A stretch of 64,000 nucleotides of DNA from JBHGXV01 sp041920505. GTDB lineage: Bacteria; Bacillota; Bacilli; Brevibacillales; Brevibacillaceae. The stretch is taken from contig JBHGXV010000051.1 of NCBI GenBank assembly GCA_041920505.1, forward strand, positions 1 through 64,000. The letters run 5' to 3'. The notes under the pieces were generated by a model that worked only from the letters and a program-made list of their open reading frames with translations, was not told the origin of the DNA and did no database searches. Position 1 is the first letter of the stretch; each line of letters begins with the position of its first letter. Below, in pieces: positions 8,505 through 18,196 of this stretch. Both the position numbers and the translations under genes were made by a program.

Positions 8505-9123
8505 CGAGCGGAACTCCTAAGGCTAAAAATAGTTTTTCAAACGATTCGGGATCGGGGATCAAGAAGAAGTGGCCCTCCACCTCTTCGTTGCCTTCGAAAA
8601 ATGCCGTGTCGATCGTCAGCGCGTAATCGCCGGCACGTCCCAATTCGATCAATCCGTAACTGAGGATGGCACCCGCCATGTCAATGGCCAGAGCGGGTAC
8701 GGACGGCTGCATGTTCAGCTTGGTAAAATCGGCGAGCGATGACAGGTACGATCCCGCCAGAATGTTGCCGATCTCGTGCAAGGCTGACAGCTCCATTTCG
8801 GAGAACGTTTCGTCCCCCTCCGGTTTTTCAATCCCCAGCAGTTGCCGCAGCAGATTGCGCGCAGACGGATAGTTGATGATGAAAAACATGTTGCCCGGAC
8901 AATCGCCCTCTACACGCAGGAACACGGCGATCACCACCGCTTCCGCTCCTCCGACGAAGTCGGCGATTTCGTCGAAGGGGATGATTTTCACCTGCGGCAC
9001 TTTCATATCCACTTCTTTTTGGATCAGTTTGGAAAGGGCCGTCGCGGCATGTCCGGCCCCGATGTTTCCAACCTCCCGCAGAACGTCAAACTGAAAGTCG
9101 CCGAATTTGGTAAAGTTCGCCAT
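8491..9123 (-). CDS. cheC: CheY-P phosphatase CheC
   Basis: 210 residues from ATG at 9123; a TTG five codons upstream is in frame but lies inside the end of cheW. The two phosphatase motifs are clear: EVGNIGAGHA near residue 16 and HEIGNILAGSY near residue 112. It belongs to the CheC/FliY/CheX family and works with CheD in adaptation. The start is 4 nt after the cheW stop. Confidence 0.95.
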   Translation of the reverse strand: MANFTKFGDFQFDVLREVGNIGAGHAATALSKLIQKEVDMKVPQVKIIPFDEIADFVGGAEAVVIAVFLRVEGDCPGNMFFIINYPSARNLLRQLLGIEKPEGDETFSEMELSALHEIGNILAGSYLSSLADFTKLNMQPSVPALAIDMAGAILSYGLIELGRAGDYALTIDTAFFEGNEEVEGHFFLIPDPESFEKLFLALGVPLDGNY

Positions 9124-9127
9124 AGCC

Positions 9128-9604
9128 TTAGCCCTCAAGTGCGTCCAGTTGCTTGATCTCTTCGGTGTTCAGCACTTTGTCCAGATTCAACAGGATCAGC
9201 AACCGTTTCTCCAGCTTGGCCACCCCGCGCAGATAGGCGGCTTCCACGCCTCCGACCACTTCCGGCGGCGGTTCAATGGCGTTCACCGGGATGTCGATGA
9301 CGTCGTTGGCCGCGTCAACGATCAGGCCCACTTCCAGCTCGCCCACGGCGACGATAATCACCCGGGTGGACTCGGTATAGGCGGTCTCTTCCAGTCCGAA
9401 GCGGCTGCGCAGGTCGATGATCGGCGTCACAACGCCGCGCAGGTTGATCACCCCTTTGACGAACTTGGGCGTGCGGGGCACGCGGGTGATGTGTTCCAAC
9501 CGCTCGATCGACTTGACCTGGCTCACTTCCACACCGTATTCTTCATCTTTCAATCGGAATACGATGACTTTCACTTCTCCCACGATTTCTTTTTGGTCCA
9601 GCAT
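9128..9604 (-). CDS. cheW: Chemotaxis coupling protein CheW
   Basis: 158 residues. It links receptors to CheA in signalling arrays. The SH3-like double barrel carries VFRLKDEEYGVEVSQVKSI, the VINLRGVVTPIIDLR core and GLIVDAANDVIDI. AGGAGGG lies 7 nt before the ATG. It follows cheA after a 14-nt gap. Confidence 0.96.
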   Translation of the reverse strand: MLDQKEIVGEVKVIVFRLKDEEYGVEVSQVKSIERLEHITRVPRTPKFVKGVINLRGVVTPIIDLRSRFGLEETAYTESTRVIIVAVGELEVGLIVDAANDVIDIPVNAIEPPPEVVGGVEAAYLRGVAKLEKRLLILLNLDKVLNTEEIKQLDALEG

Positions 9605-9618
9605 CCAAATGCCCTCCT

Positions 9619-11670
9619 TTATTTAATCAGAGCGTTGCAATCGATGATCAGCGCGACCTGCCCGTCGCCAAGGATGGTGGCGCCGGAGATGGCGAACACG
9701 TTCACCAGGTACTTGCCCAGGGATTTAAGGACGACCTCTTGCTGCCCGATGAACGAGTCGACGACCAGGCCGGCCATTTTTTCCCCTTTGCGGACAATCA
9801 CCACCGCCACTTCGTCGTCTTTCTGCTTGCCGTTGTCGGGGATTTGGAAAATCTCCTTCAGCGAAACCAGCGGAACGACGCGGCCGCGGAAGTCAATCAC
9901 CTGTTGCCGGTGCGCCATCATGATCTCGTCCTTGCGGAATACGGCGGTTTCGATGATCGAACTGAGCGGAACCGCGTACTTTTCGTTTTCCACCTGCACG
10001 AGCATCGCCGAGATGATCGACAGGGTCAGCGGCAACTGGATCAGGAACGTGGTTCCCTGTCCGCGTGCCGAATCGACGCTGACCGACCCTCCCAACGATT
10101 CGATCTTTGTCTTCACCACGTCCAGCCCGACACCGCGTCCGGAGATGTCAGAGATCACTTCCGCCGTGCTGAGCCCGGATGCGAACAAAAGTTCGTAAAT
10201 CTGCTTGTCGCTCAGGCTGTCGGCGTTGGCCGGATTGACGATGCCGCGCTCAATCGCTTTTTTCAACACCTTGTCCTTGTTGATCCCGGCACCGTCGTCG
10301 CGAACCTCGATAAACACATGGTTGCCGCTGTGGTACGCCTTCAGTTGGACGGTGCCTTCCTCCGGCTTGCCTGCTTTCCTGCGTTCAGCCGGCGATTCGA
10401 TGCCGTGGTCGATCGAGTTGCGCAAAAGGTGGACGAGCGGATCGCCAATTTCGTCGATCACGGTGCGGTCCAGTTCGGTCTCCGCCCCAAAAATCTCCAG
10501 ATTGACTTTCTTGTTCAATTCTTTTGCCAGGTCGCGCACCATTCGCGGGAAGCGGTTGAACACCTGCTCCACCGGCACCATCCGCATCGTCAGAATAATG
10601 TTTTGCAGATCGCCGCTGATCCGGCTCATGTGTTCGACCGTCTCCTGCAATTCGCTTTTGCCCAGCTCGCGCGCCAACTGTTCCAGTCGGCCGCGGTCGA
10701 TGACCAGTTCGCTGAACAGGTTCATCAGGATGTCGAGCCGCTCGATGTCCACGCGGATCGTCTTGCCGGTGGAGACTTTTTTCGCCGGCGCTTGCGTCTC
10801 CGGTTTTTTCTCCTCTGCGGCAGGCGCCGCCGCAGCGGTTTGGCGTTGTGCCTCCGCCTGTTTGGCCGCCTGTTCCTTCATTTCGATCCGTTCGATGTCG
10901 ACGCGTTCGACCTCCGAGACGTTCTCCACCACCTTGCGCACCTCTTCCAGCGGCTTTTTGGTGATAAAGACGAGCTCAAATTCGGTGTCGAACCGCTCGT
11001 TCTCCAGGTCTTCGACAGACGGTTTCGACTTGATCACGTCCCCGATCGATTCCAAATTGTCAAACACCATATAGGCGCGGGCCGCCTTGAGCAGGCAGTC
11101 GTCGCGCAGTTTCACCTTCACCCAGAAAATGTTGTGGCCGCTCTCCTGGGACTGTTTGATGACGGTCAGCGAAAACTCGTCCAACTCGTGATCCTCGACG
11201 CTCATTGCCTCGCGGGCGGCCGGTTGCGCCGTTTCCGCTTCCGGCGCCGGTGCCGCCGGTTCGGCGGCGTTCGCGGTGATCGCTTCCAGGTCGCCGGAGA
11301 CAATCGCGCGCAGCTTGGCCACCGGCCCGGACACGTCGGCGGAGCCGTCGCCGCCGTCGATGATGTGGTACACCATCGTTTCGATCAAATCGACGCTTTG
11401 GAAAATTACGTCCATAATGTCGCTGTTGATCCGCAGTTTCTGGTTGCGAATCAGATCCAGCACGTTCTCCGTTTCGTGCGTGAGGCTGGCCATATCCTCA
11501 AAGCCCATGGTGGCGGCCATGCCTTTCAACGTATGGGCGGAACGGAAAATTTCGTTGACGATCTGGATGTTGTCCGGATCGCTCTCCAACAGTAGCAGGT
11601 TGGCGTTGATCGCCTGCAAGTGCTCTTTTGATTCTTCAATAAACATGTCCAGGTACTGATTCATATCCAT
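9619..11670 (-). CDS. cheA: Chemotaxis histidine kinase CheA
   Basis: 683 residues. Domains in order: Hpt P1 with phosphorylated His46 in AHTLKG; CheY-binding P2 (about 160-255); a charged linker; dimerisation P3 (about 300-360); ATPase P4 with the N-box HLLRNSIDHGIE, DDGAGI and GRGVGLDVV; and a C-terminal CheW-like P5. It phosphorylates CheY and CheB. GGGAGGTGG precedes the ATG. cheB lies directly upstream. Confidence 0.97.
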   Translation of the reverse strand: MDMNQYLDMFIEESKEHLQAINANLLLLESDPDNIQIVNEIFRSAHTLKGMAATMGFEDMASLTHETENVLDLIRNQKLRINSDIMDVIFQSVDLIETMVYHIIDGGDGSADVSGPVAKLRAIVSGDLEAITANAAEPAAPAPEAETAQPAAREAMSVEDHELDEFSLTVIKQSQESGHNIFWVKVKLRDDCLLKAARAYMVFDNLESIGDVIKSKPSVEDLENERFDTEFELVFITKKPLEEVRKVVENVSEVERVDIERIEMKEQAAKQAEAQRQTAAAAPAAEEKKPETQAPAKKVSTGKTIRVDIERLDILMNLFSELVIDRGRLEQLARELGKSELQETVEHMSRISGDLQNIILTMRMVPVEQVFNRFPRMVRDLAKELNKKVNLEIFGAETELDRTVIDEIGDPLVHLLRNSIDHGIESPAERRKAGKPEEGTVQLKAYHSGNHVFIEVRDDGAGINKDKVLKKAIERGIVNPANADSLSDKQIYELLFASGLSTAEVISDISGRGVGLDVVKTKIESLGGSVSVDSARGQGTTFLIQLPLTLSIISAMLVQVENEKYAVPLSSIIETAVFRKDEIMMAHRQQVIDFRGRVVPLVSLKEIFQIPDNGKQKDDEVAVVIVRKGEKMAGLVVDSFIGQQEVVLKSLGKYLVNVFAISGATILGDGQVALIIDCNALIK

Positions 11671-11687
11671 TGTGTTCCACCTCCCGA

Positions 11688-12830
11688 TCAGTTAACAAGC
11701 CGAACCAGGGTTTCCGCGATTTTGTCCAAGGGGACGATGTTGTCCGCCAACCCGGCCTGGATCGCCGCACGGGGCATTCCGAAAACCACGCAGCTCGATT
11801 CATCCTCAATAATGCTTGTGACATGTCCTGTTGCTTTCATCTGCTTCAAACCTTTTGTCCCGTCATTGCCCATTCCTGTCATAATAATGGCCCACTTGTG
11901 TACATTGGCCAATTTTCCGACGGATTCAAACAGGACGTCGACGGATGGCCGATGCCCGCCCCGGGGCTCGGCCTGGTGCAGACAGGTCTGCAGGGTGCCG
12001 TCAGACCGCTGCGTCACTTCCAGATGGTAGCCGCCCGGCGCAATATACGCGGTTCCCGGTCGGATCAATTGGCCGTCCTCCGCCTCCACCACACGAATGG
12101 CGCAAAGGGTATCCAGCCGTTGCGCAAGCGATTTGGTAAACCCGGCTGGCATGTGCTGGACGATCACGAGCGGCGCGGGAAAGTTGGCGGGCAATGCCGT
12201 CAGCACGGTTTGCAACGCCTTGGGTCCCCCTGTAGAGGTTCCGATCGCCACCAGCTTGCTGATCTTCCCGCCAAGCTGGTGAAGTGTCGGCTTGGACGGT
12301 GGCGCGGCAGGCACCGTCGATACCGTCGGGGCAGAACCCACAGGCGGTTCAGGAGGTGACGTTTTGGCCGTTGGCGGATTGGGCTGGTTCAAAGCGCCGG
12401 GCGGCAGCCTGAACGCCTTGTGGCGTCTCTTGGTAATGGCGGCCGCCTTCACCCTGCTGATGATGCTGTCCTTCACGGTGTGGATGTCGAGCGAGATGGG
12501 CCCGGACGGCTTGGTGACAAAGTCAAATGCCCCCAACTCCAACGCCCGGATCGTCGCGTCCGCCCCTTCCCTGGTCAAGCTGCTCAGCATCACCACCGGA
12601 ACCGGCGAGTCTTTCATCAGTTGCTGCAACGCTTCGAGGCCATTCATGACCGGCATCTCGATATCCAGCGTCACGACATCCGGATTCAGCTCTTTTACTT
12701 TCGTCAAGCATTCCAGACCATTCCGTGCGCGGTCGATCACTTCGATTGCGGGATCGCTCGCCAGGATGTCGGAAATCACTTTCCGCATAAACGCCGAATC
12801 GTCAACGACAAGAACGCGTATTTTTTCCAT
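11688..12830 (-). CDS. cheB: Chemotaxis response regulator / protein-glutamate methylesterase CheB
   Basis: 380 residues. The N-terminal receiver has phospho-acceptor Asp56 in TLDIEMP. A Pro-rich linker covers about 150-190. The C-terminal methylesterase has the catalytic GTSTGGP serine, the VQHMPAGF histidine and the MTGMGNDG aspartate. It removes methyl groups from receptors. It sits between flhG and cheA. Confidence 0.97.
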   Translation of the reverse strand: MEKIRVLVVDDSAFMRKVISDILASDPAIEVIDRARNGLECLTKVKELNPDVVTLDIEMPVMNGLEALQQLMKDSPVPVVMLSSLTREGADATIRALELGAFDFVTKPSGPISLDIHTVKDSIISRVKAAAITKRRHKAFRLPPGALNQPNPPTAKTSPPEPPVGSAPTVSTVPAAPPSKPTLHQLGGKISKLVAIGTSTGGPKALQTVLTALPANFPAPLVIVQHMPAGFTKSLAQRLDTLCAIRVVEAEDGQLIRPGTAYIAPGGYHLEVTQRSDGTLQTCLHQAEPRGGHRPSVDVLFESVGKLANVHKWAIIMTGMGNDGTKGLKQMKATGHVTSIIEDESSCVVFGMPRAAIQAGLADNIVPLDKIAETLVRLVN

Positions 12831-12869
12831 GACTTATGCCGCTCCCTTCCTTGTTCCTGTGCCTGGGTG

Positions 12870-13739
12870 TCATCGAATCAACCGCTTCATCTTGGACAGG
12901 AACCCGCGTACCCCCGTCGTTTCCGTGGGTTGTAGATGAGAGACGCTCCCTATGTACAAGTCCACCAGTTCACGTATCCCCCTGGAGGCCTGGGCGTGCG
13001 GGTAAGCCAGCAGGAAAGGGCGCTGCTGTTTGACCGCTTTGGAGACGTGCGCGTCGTCCGGGACAAATCCGAGTGTTTTGACCTCCATTCCCAGGAATCG
13101 TTTCGCCACCAACTCCAGCTTGTCAGCGGTGGCTTTGCCCTCGCGGTACGACGTGATCCGGTTGATGATCAGGCGTATCTGCGCCTGCGGGTTGCGCGAG
13201 TGTAGCATCTTGATCACGGCGTACGCGTCGGTAATCGCCGTCGGCTCCGGCGTGGTGACCAACAGCACTTCGTCCGAGGAGAGCATGAACCGCATCGATT
13301 CCTTGGAAATACCGGCGCCGGTATCCAAAAGCACCGTGTCCGCATACCCCTGCAACGCGCCCAATTCAGCAAAAAACTTGGCCAACTGCTGATCGTCCAG
13401 TTGCTGAATATGCGTAAATCCAGAGCCGCCGGCGATGAATTCCAGTCCGTTCGGTCCCTTCTCGATGATGTCCCAGATGGATGTCCTCTGGTCCAAAAGC
13501 TGCGTCAAATTGGTTTTGGGAGACACCCCCATCAATACGTCGAGGTTTGCCAAACCGAGATCGACATCAAAGATGACGACCTTTTGTCCCCGCTCCATCA
13601 ACGCAAGCGCGAAGTTCAAGGTAAAGTTGGACTTGCCAACGCCTCCTTTGCCACTGGTGACGGTGACCAACCGGGTGGGACGGGACTGGGCGGCGCTGCG
13701 CTGTAGCCGTTCGCGCAAATGCTCAGCCTGATCATGCAT
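12870..13739 (-). CDS. flhG: MinD/ParA-like ATPase FlhG, flagellar number regulator
   Basis: 289 residues. It has the deviant Walker A GKGGVGKSN near residue 30 and the DVDLGLANLDVLMG switch region, plus a basic C-terminal tail that may bind membrane. It controls flagellum number and placement by stimulating the FlhF GTPase. Its ATG overlaps the flhF stop by 8 nt (ATGCATGA). Confidence 0.94.
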   Translation of the reverse strand: MHDQAEHLRERLQRSAAQSRPTRLVTVTSGKGGVGKSNFTLNFALALMERGQKVVIFDVDLGLANLDVLMGVSPKTNLTQLLDQRTSIWDIIEKGPNGLEFIAGGSGFTHIQQLDDQQLAKFFAELGALQGYADTVLLDTGAGISKESMRFMLSSDEVLLVTTPEPTAITDAYAVIKMLHSRNPQAQIRLIINRITSYREGKATADKLELVAKRFLGMEVKTLGFVPDDAHVSKAVKQQRPFLLAYPHAQASRGIRELVDLYIGSVSHLQPTETTGVRGFLSKMKRLIR

Positions 13740-15045
13740 ACGTATCGTCTCCTACTAGAAGTGTTGTCACCTGCTCGGGTGTGGCGACGATGATGTCGTC
13801 GGGTACGTTCTGGCCTGTCGTGATGTACGAGAGGGACAAATCAAACTGATGGACGATGTTGAGAATCGCTCCGTACGCTTGGGTTTCATCCGATTTGGTA
13901 AAAATGACCTTGTCGATCGGAACGTCCTGAAAATTGGTCACAATCGCCTTCATGTCAGCGTATTTGGTCGTGAGACTCAGCACCAGATAGTTTTCGCTCG
14001 TCTCGCCAAACCGCAAAAACTCCTTCATGCTTTTCACGTATTCGTCGTTGCGGTAGTTTCTTCCGGCCGTATCCACCAGCACCAGATCGCAATCGTGAAG
14101 CCGCTCCATCGCCTGTTCCACCTCGCCCGGCGAGAAAACCACCTCAAGCGGCACGTTCAAGATGTTGGCGTAGGTTCTCAACTGTTCCACGGCGGCGATC
14201 CGGTAGGTGTCCGAGGTGATGAACCCCACCTTGCGTTTTTCCTTCAGCATCGCTTCGGCGGCCAGTTTGGCGATGGTGGTTGTCTTGCCCACCCCTGTCG
14301 GCCCGAAAAAGAACGCGTACCGCACGTGTCTACCGATGCGCGGCGGACGGTTGGCGCCCTTGGCCAGCATCCCGCGGATCACATCACTTGCCGTCTCCCA
14401 CACCTCCCGCTCGCTCTGCCGCTTGGGCTCGTCGAGGGTGCGCAAAAGCTGCTGCAAAATATCGGCCACGATGCCGCTTTCCACTTCCTGCGCCACCAGC
14501 CGCTCCCTCACAGCCGACAATGCGGGCGGCAGATTGTCGTTCAGCTCTTTTTGCAGCAAGAGCTTCTGCAACATTTCCCGCATGTCGCGCAATTCATCGG
14601 CCAACCGGGGGGAGAGGGTATCCGTTCGCCTGGATTCGTCGACGGCAAGCGGCCGCCCGGGTTTCGTCGCCAAGGCTGAGGCCGCGCCCGCGCTCTGGGC
14701 GGGGGCGACTGGCGGAGGCGGCGTCTGAACCGCCACGGCTGACGCCCCTTCCCTGACCTTGGCGGCGGCAGGTTCAAGCGACCGCTGATACGCCTGCTTC
14801 GCCGCCGGAGCGCTGAACGCCGCGAGCGGCTGTTTCTCCTCGCGGGCCGCCGCCGCTCTCTCCCGCGCGCTGTCCTTGGTTTCCGCCGCAGCGATCACCT
14901 CGATCTGTTGCTTTCGGAACAGCCCGAGAAATCCGCCCGTCTTGATCGGTTTCGTATTCAGAATGATCGCGTCTTTTCCCAGATCCACCCTGATCTTTTC
15001 CAACGCGTCCGGCATGGAATCGACGACGTAACGCTTCACTCTCAT
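13732..15045 (-). CDS. flhF: SRP-type GTPase FlhF, flagellar placement
   Basis: 437 residues from ATG at 15045, overlapping the flhA stop (TGATG). An N-terminal B domain is rich in Ala/Lys/Arg (to about 150), followed by the NG GTPase domain with GPTGVGKTTT, DTYRIAAVEQLRTYA and DTAGRN. It is a paralogue of Ffh/FtsY that marks the site of basal body assembly. flhG follows immediately. Confidence 0.95.
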   Translation of the reverse strand: MRVKRYVVDSMPDALEKIRVDLGKDAIILNTKPIKTGGFLGLFRKQQIEVIAAAETKDSARERAAAAREEKQPLAAFSAPAAKQAYQRSLEPAAAKVREGASAVAVQTPPPPVAPAQSAGAASALATKPGRPLAVDESRRTDTLSPRLADELRDMREMLQKLLLQKELNDNLPPALSAVRERLVAQEVESGIVADILQQLLRTLDEPKRQSEREVWETASDVIRGMLAKGANRPPRIGRHVRYAFFFGPTGVGKTTTIAKLAAEAMLKEKRKVGFITSDTYRIAAVEQLRTYANILNVPLEVVFSPGEVEQAMERLHDCDLVLVDTAGRNYRNDEYVKSMKEFLRFGETSENYLVLSLTTKYADMKAIVTNFQDVPIDKVIFTKSDETQAYGAILNIVHQFDLSLSYITTGQNVPDDIIVATPEQVTTLLVGDDTYA

Positions 15046-17081
15046 CACAGGTTCACCATCCCTACGCTTTGCACTTCAACGTGCGGCTCCAGTTCATTGT
15101 ACGAGATGACGGGAACATCCGGCATCATGCGCTCCATCAGTTGCCGAAGATACATGCGGATGGCAGGAGAAGCGAGCACGATCGGCTGGTGACCGGCGCT
15201 GACCATTTTGCTGATTTGTTCGGACATGCTCTGGTAAATGCGCTGCGACGTCTCAGGATCGATCGCCAGATAACTGCCTTGCTCAGACTGCTCGACGCGC
15301 TCGGAAATGGTCTTTTCCAGCCCGGGACCGGCCGTGAGCACGCGCAACGGCTGCCCGGGCTCGGTGTACTGCAACGTGATCTGCCGGGAGAGCGCCTGGC
15401 GCACGTATTCGGTCAGCACATCTGGGTCTTTGGTGTAGACCGCGTGATCGGCCAGCGCCTCCAGGATGACCGGCAGATTGCGGATCGAAACCTTTTCCTT
15501 GAGCAGTTTCTGCAACACTTTCTGCACGTCCCCGATGGACAGCATGCCGGGAATGAGCTCGTCCACCAGCACAGGAGCCGTCTCCCTGACATTGTCGATC
15601 AGCGCGCGAGTCTCCTGGCGGCCCAAGAGTTCGTGCGCATGCCGCTTGATCACTTCGGTCAGATGGGTGGCCACCACGGACGGCGGATCGACGACCGTGT
15701 ACCCGGACAGCTCGGCAACCTCCTTATTCTCTTCTGTTACCCATAAAGCGGGCAGTCCAAACGCGGGTTCTGTCGTGGGAATTCCGACGACCGCCTCGTC
15801 GTCGACGCCCGGACTCATCGCCAGGTAGTGGTCGAGCAGAATCTCGCCCTTCGCCACCTGATTGCCCTTGATCTTGATCACGTATTCGTTGGGCCGAAGC
15901 TGGATGTTGTCGCGGATGCGGATCACCGGCACGACGATCCCCAGCTCCAGCGCGCACTGCCGGCGAATCATGATGACGCGGTCGAGGAGGTCGCCTCCCT
16001 GCTTGGTGTCGGCGAGCGGAATCAACCCGTAGCCGAATTCGAACTCGATCGGGTCGACCTGCAGCAGGTTGACCACGCTCTCCGGGCTGCGCACTTCCTC
16101 GATCTGCTGTTCCTGTTCCTGCTGCTGCGTTTCCACCAGCTCGGTCTGCCGCTTCTGGTCAATCTGCCGGGCGGCGTAGGCCAACAGCAAGGCGACCGGC
16201 GCGGTCGGCAACAGACCGATCGGCGTGAACGAGCCCAGCAGAAGAATCGCTCCCGCCACGATGTACAACAAGCGCGGATAGGTAAACACCTGTTTGGAAA
16301 TGTCTTGACCCAGCCCGCCGTCCGAGGCCGCCCGGGTGACGATGATACCGGTGGCGGTGGAGATCAAAAGGGCGGGAATCTGGCTCACCAGCGCATCCCC
16401 GACAGACAGCAGGGTAAAGGTCTGCGCCGATTTCTGGAAACCCATCCCGTGGATGACAATGCCAATGATGAACCCGCCGATGATGTTGATGATAAAGATG
16501 ACGATGCCGGCGATGGCATCCCCTTTGACGAATTTGCTCGCACCGTCCATCGCCCCGTAAAAATCGGCTTCCCGCTCGATTTTTTGCCGACGGCTGCGCG
16601 CTTCCGCCTCGGTGATCATCCCGGCGTTCAAATCGGCGTCGATACTCATCTGTTTACCGGGCATCGCATCAAGCGTAAACCGCGCGGCCACTTCGGCGAC
16701 GCGCTCGGAGCCCTTGGTGATGACGATAAACTGAATGATGACCAGAATCAAAAAGACAACAAAACCGACAACTGCGTTCCCGCCGACGACAAAGTGGCCA
16801 AACGCTTCAATGACCTGCCCGCCCTTGCCGTTGGTCAGGATATTGCGGGTCGTCGAAACGTTCAGGGAGAGTCGAAACAACGTGGTAATCAACAGCAGTG
16901 TCGGAAAAATGGAAAACTGCAAGGCTTCCTTGGTGTTCATCGAGACGAGCAGGATGGTCAACGACAAGGAAATATTCATGACCAACAGCACGTCCAACAG
17001 CGCCGGCGGCAGCGGAATGACCATCATGACCACAATGCTGATGATGAAAAACACCACGCCAAATTCGCGAACGAATCCCAC
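15045..17081 (-). CDS. flhA: Flagellar type III export gate protein FlhA
   Basis: 678 residues starting at GTG 17081; AGGAGGAG ends about 7 nt upstream. The N-terminal half holds about eight membrane segments and the conserved FHIPEP-type cytoplasmic loop (KGDAIAGIVI, MPGKQMSIDADLNAG). The C-terminal half is the soluble export-platform domain. It forms the nonameric ring that receives substrates and uses the proton motive force. Confidence 0.97.
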   Translation of the reverse strand: MGFVREFGVVFFIISIVVMMVIPLPPALLDVLLVMNISLSLTILLVSMNTKEALQFSIFPTLLLITTLFRLSLNVSTTRNILTNGKGGQVIEAFGHFVVGGNAVVGFVVFLILVIIQFIVITKGSERVAEVAARFTLDAMPGKQMSIDADLNAGMITEAEARSRRQKIEREADFYGAMDGASKFVKGDAIAGIVIFIINIIGGFIIGIVIHGMGFQKSAQTFTLLSVGDALVSQIPALLISTATGIIVTRAASDGGLGQDISKQVFTYPRLLYIVAGAILLLGSFTPIGLLPTAPVALLLAYAARQIDQKRQTELVETQQQEQEQQIEEVRSPESVVNLLQVDPIEFEFGYGLIPLADTKQGGDLLDRVIMIRRQCALELGIVVPVIRIRDNIQLRPNEYVIKIKGNQVAKGEILLDHYLAMSPGVDDEAVVGIPTTEPAFGLPALWVTEENKEVAELSGYTVVDPPSVVATHLTEVIKRHAHELLGRQETRALIDNVRETAPVLVDELIPGMLSIGDVQKVLQKLLKEKVSIRNLPVILEALADHAVYTKDPDVLTEYVRQALSRQITLQYTEPGQPLRVLTAGPGLEKTISERVEQSEQGSYLAIDPETSQRIYQSMSEQISKMVSAGHQPIVLASPAIRMYLRQLMERMMPDVPVISYNELEPHVEVQSVGMVNL

Positions 17082-17098
17082 TTCGTCTCCTCCTTTCC

Positions 17099-18196
17099 CT
17101 ATCTAACTTTGCCCTGCAGTTTGTAAACGTAGGCCAACACTTCGGCGACGGCCTTGAACAACTCTTCGGGGATTTGTTCCCCGATTTCCACCTGGTTATA
17201 GAGAGCCCTGGCAAGGGGCTTGTTTTCCATGATCACAATCCGGTGCCGCTTGGCGATTTCCCTGATCTTGAGCGCGAGGTAGTCCTGCCCTTTGGCGATG
17301 ACCGTGGGCGCGCTCATCGTCTTGGCTTCATAGCGGATCGCCACGGCGAAGTGCGTCGGGTTGGTGATGACCACATCCGCCTTGGGCAATTCCTGCATCA
17401 TCCGGCGCATCGCCATCTGGCGCTGCCGTTCCTTGATCTTGCTCTTGATCATCGGGTCGCCTTCCGTTTTTTTGTATTCATCCTTGATGTCCTGTTTGGA
17501 CATCCGCAGACTTTTTTCGTATTCGAACCGCTGGTACCCGTAGTCCAGTGCGGCCAGCACGATCAGGGCCAACCCGATGTACAAGCCCAGCTTGCTCACC
17601 TGTGACGACGTGAAGCCCAGGACCGCACCGATCGACTCCATCGAGAGGCGGGGCAGTTCATCCTTGGCTTTCGACAGGATGACGTAGGCCACGATCAGTC
17701 CGGTGGCGATTTTCAAGATGGATTTGAGCAGTTCGACGAGCGAACGCAGGGAAAAAATCCGCTTCGCCCCTTCCAGCGGATTCAGTTTTTCCAACTTCAT
17801 CTGCAGCGGTTCCACCGTAAACAAAAAGCCGACCTGCAGATAGTTGACGGCAAGCGAGACAATCAGCGCCACACCCAGCACCGGGGCGACGATCTTCGCC
17901 GCTTCATAGGTGAGTTGCATGGTCATGACGCGCAGGTTTTCCTCGTTTACCTGCCATGTCGCATAGGTGAGAAACGATTCCCGCAAAATCCGAAGAAACG
18001 TATCCAGCATCCACGAGCCGGTCAAGAGAAACGCGAGAAACACCGCAGTCAATGTAAACGCAGGCGACAGGTCGGAGCTTTTCGCCACCTGTCCTTTCTT
18101 GCGCGCATCCTGCTTGCGGCGCGGGGTTGCCTTTTCCGTCTTTTCCCCGGAAAAGAACTGCAAATCAATCGGAAACAGCAAGCGTTGCCGGCTCAT
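17099..18196 (-). CDS. flhB: Flagellar export switch protein FlhB
   Basis: 365 residues. The start has the typical QFFSGEKTEKATPRR motif, then four membrane segments. The cytoplasmic domain carries the autocleavage motif NPTH (in VVITNPTHFAVAIRY), which switches export from rod/hook to filament substrates. It overlaps fliR by 4 nt (ATGA). Confidence 0.97.
   Translation of the reverse strand: MSRQRLLFPIDLQFFSGEKTEKATPRRKQDARKKGQVAKSSDLSPAFTLTAVFLAFLLTGSWMLDTFLRILRESFLTYATWQVNEENLRVMTMQLTYEAAKIVAPVLGVALIVSLAVNYLQVGFLFTVEPLQMKLEKLNPLEGAKRIFSLRSLVELLKSILKIATGLIVAYVILSKAKDELPRLSMESIGAVLGFTSSQVSKLGLYIGLALIVLAALDYGYQRFEYEKSLRMSKQDIKDEYKKTEGDPMIKSKIKERQRQMAMRRMMQELPKADVVITNPTHFAVAIRYEAKTMSAPTVIAKGQDYLALKIREIAKRHRIVIMENKPLARALYNQVEIGEQIPEELFKAVAEVLAYVYKLQGKVR

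Noticed and set aside
9739..11595. A 618-codon open frame on the plus strand
   Set aside because: It is the mirror of cheA; the composition is Arg/Asp/His-rich and no ribosome site is present.
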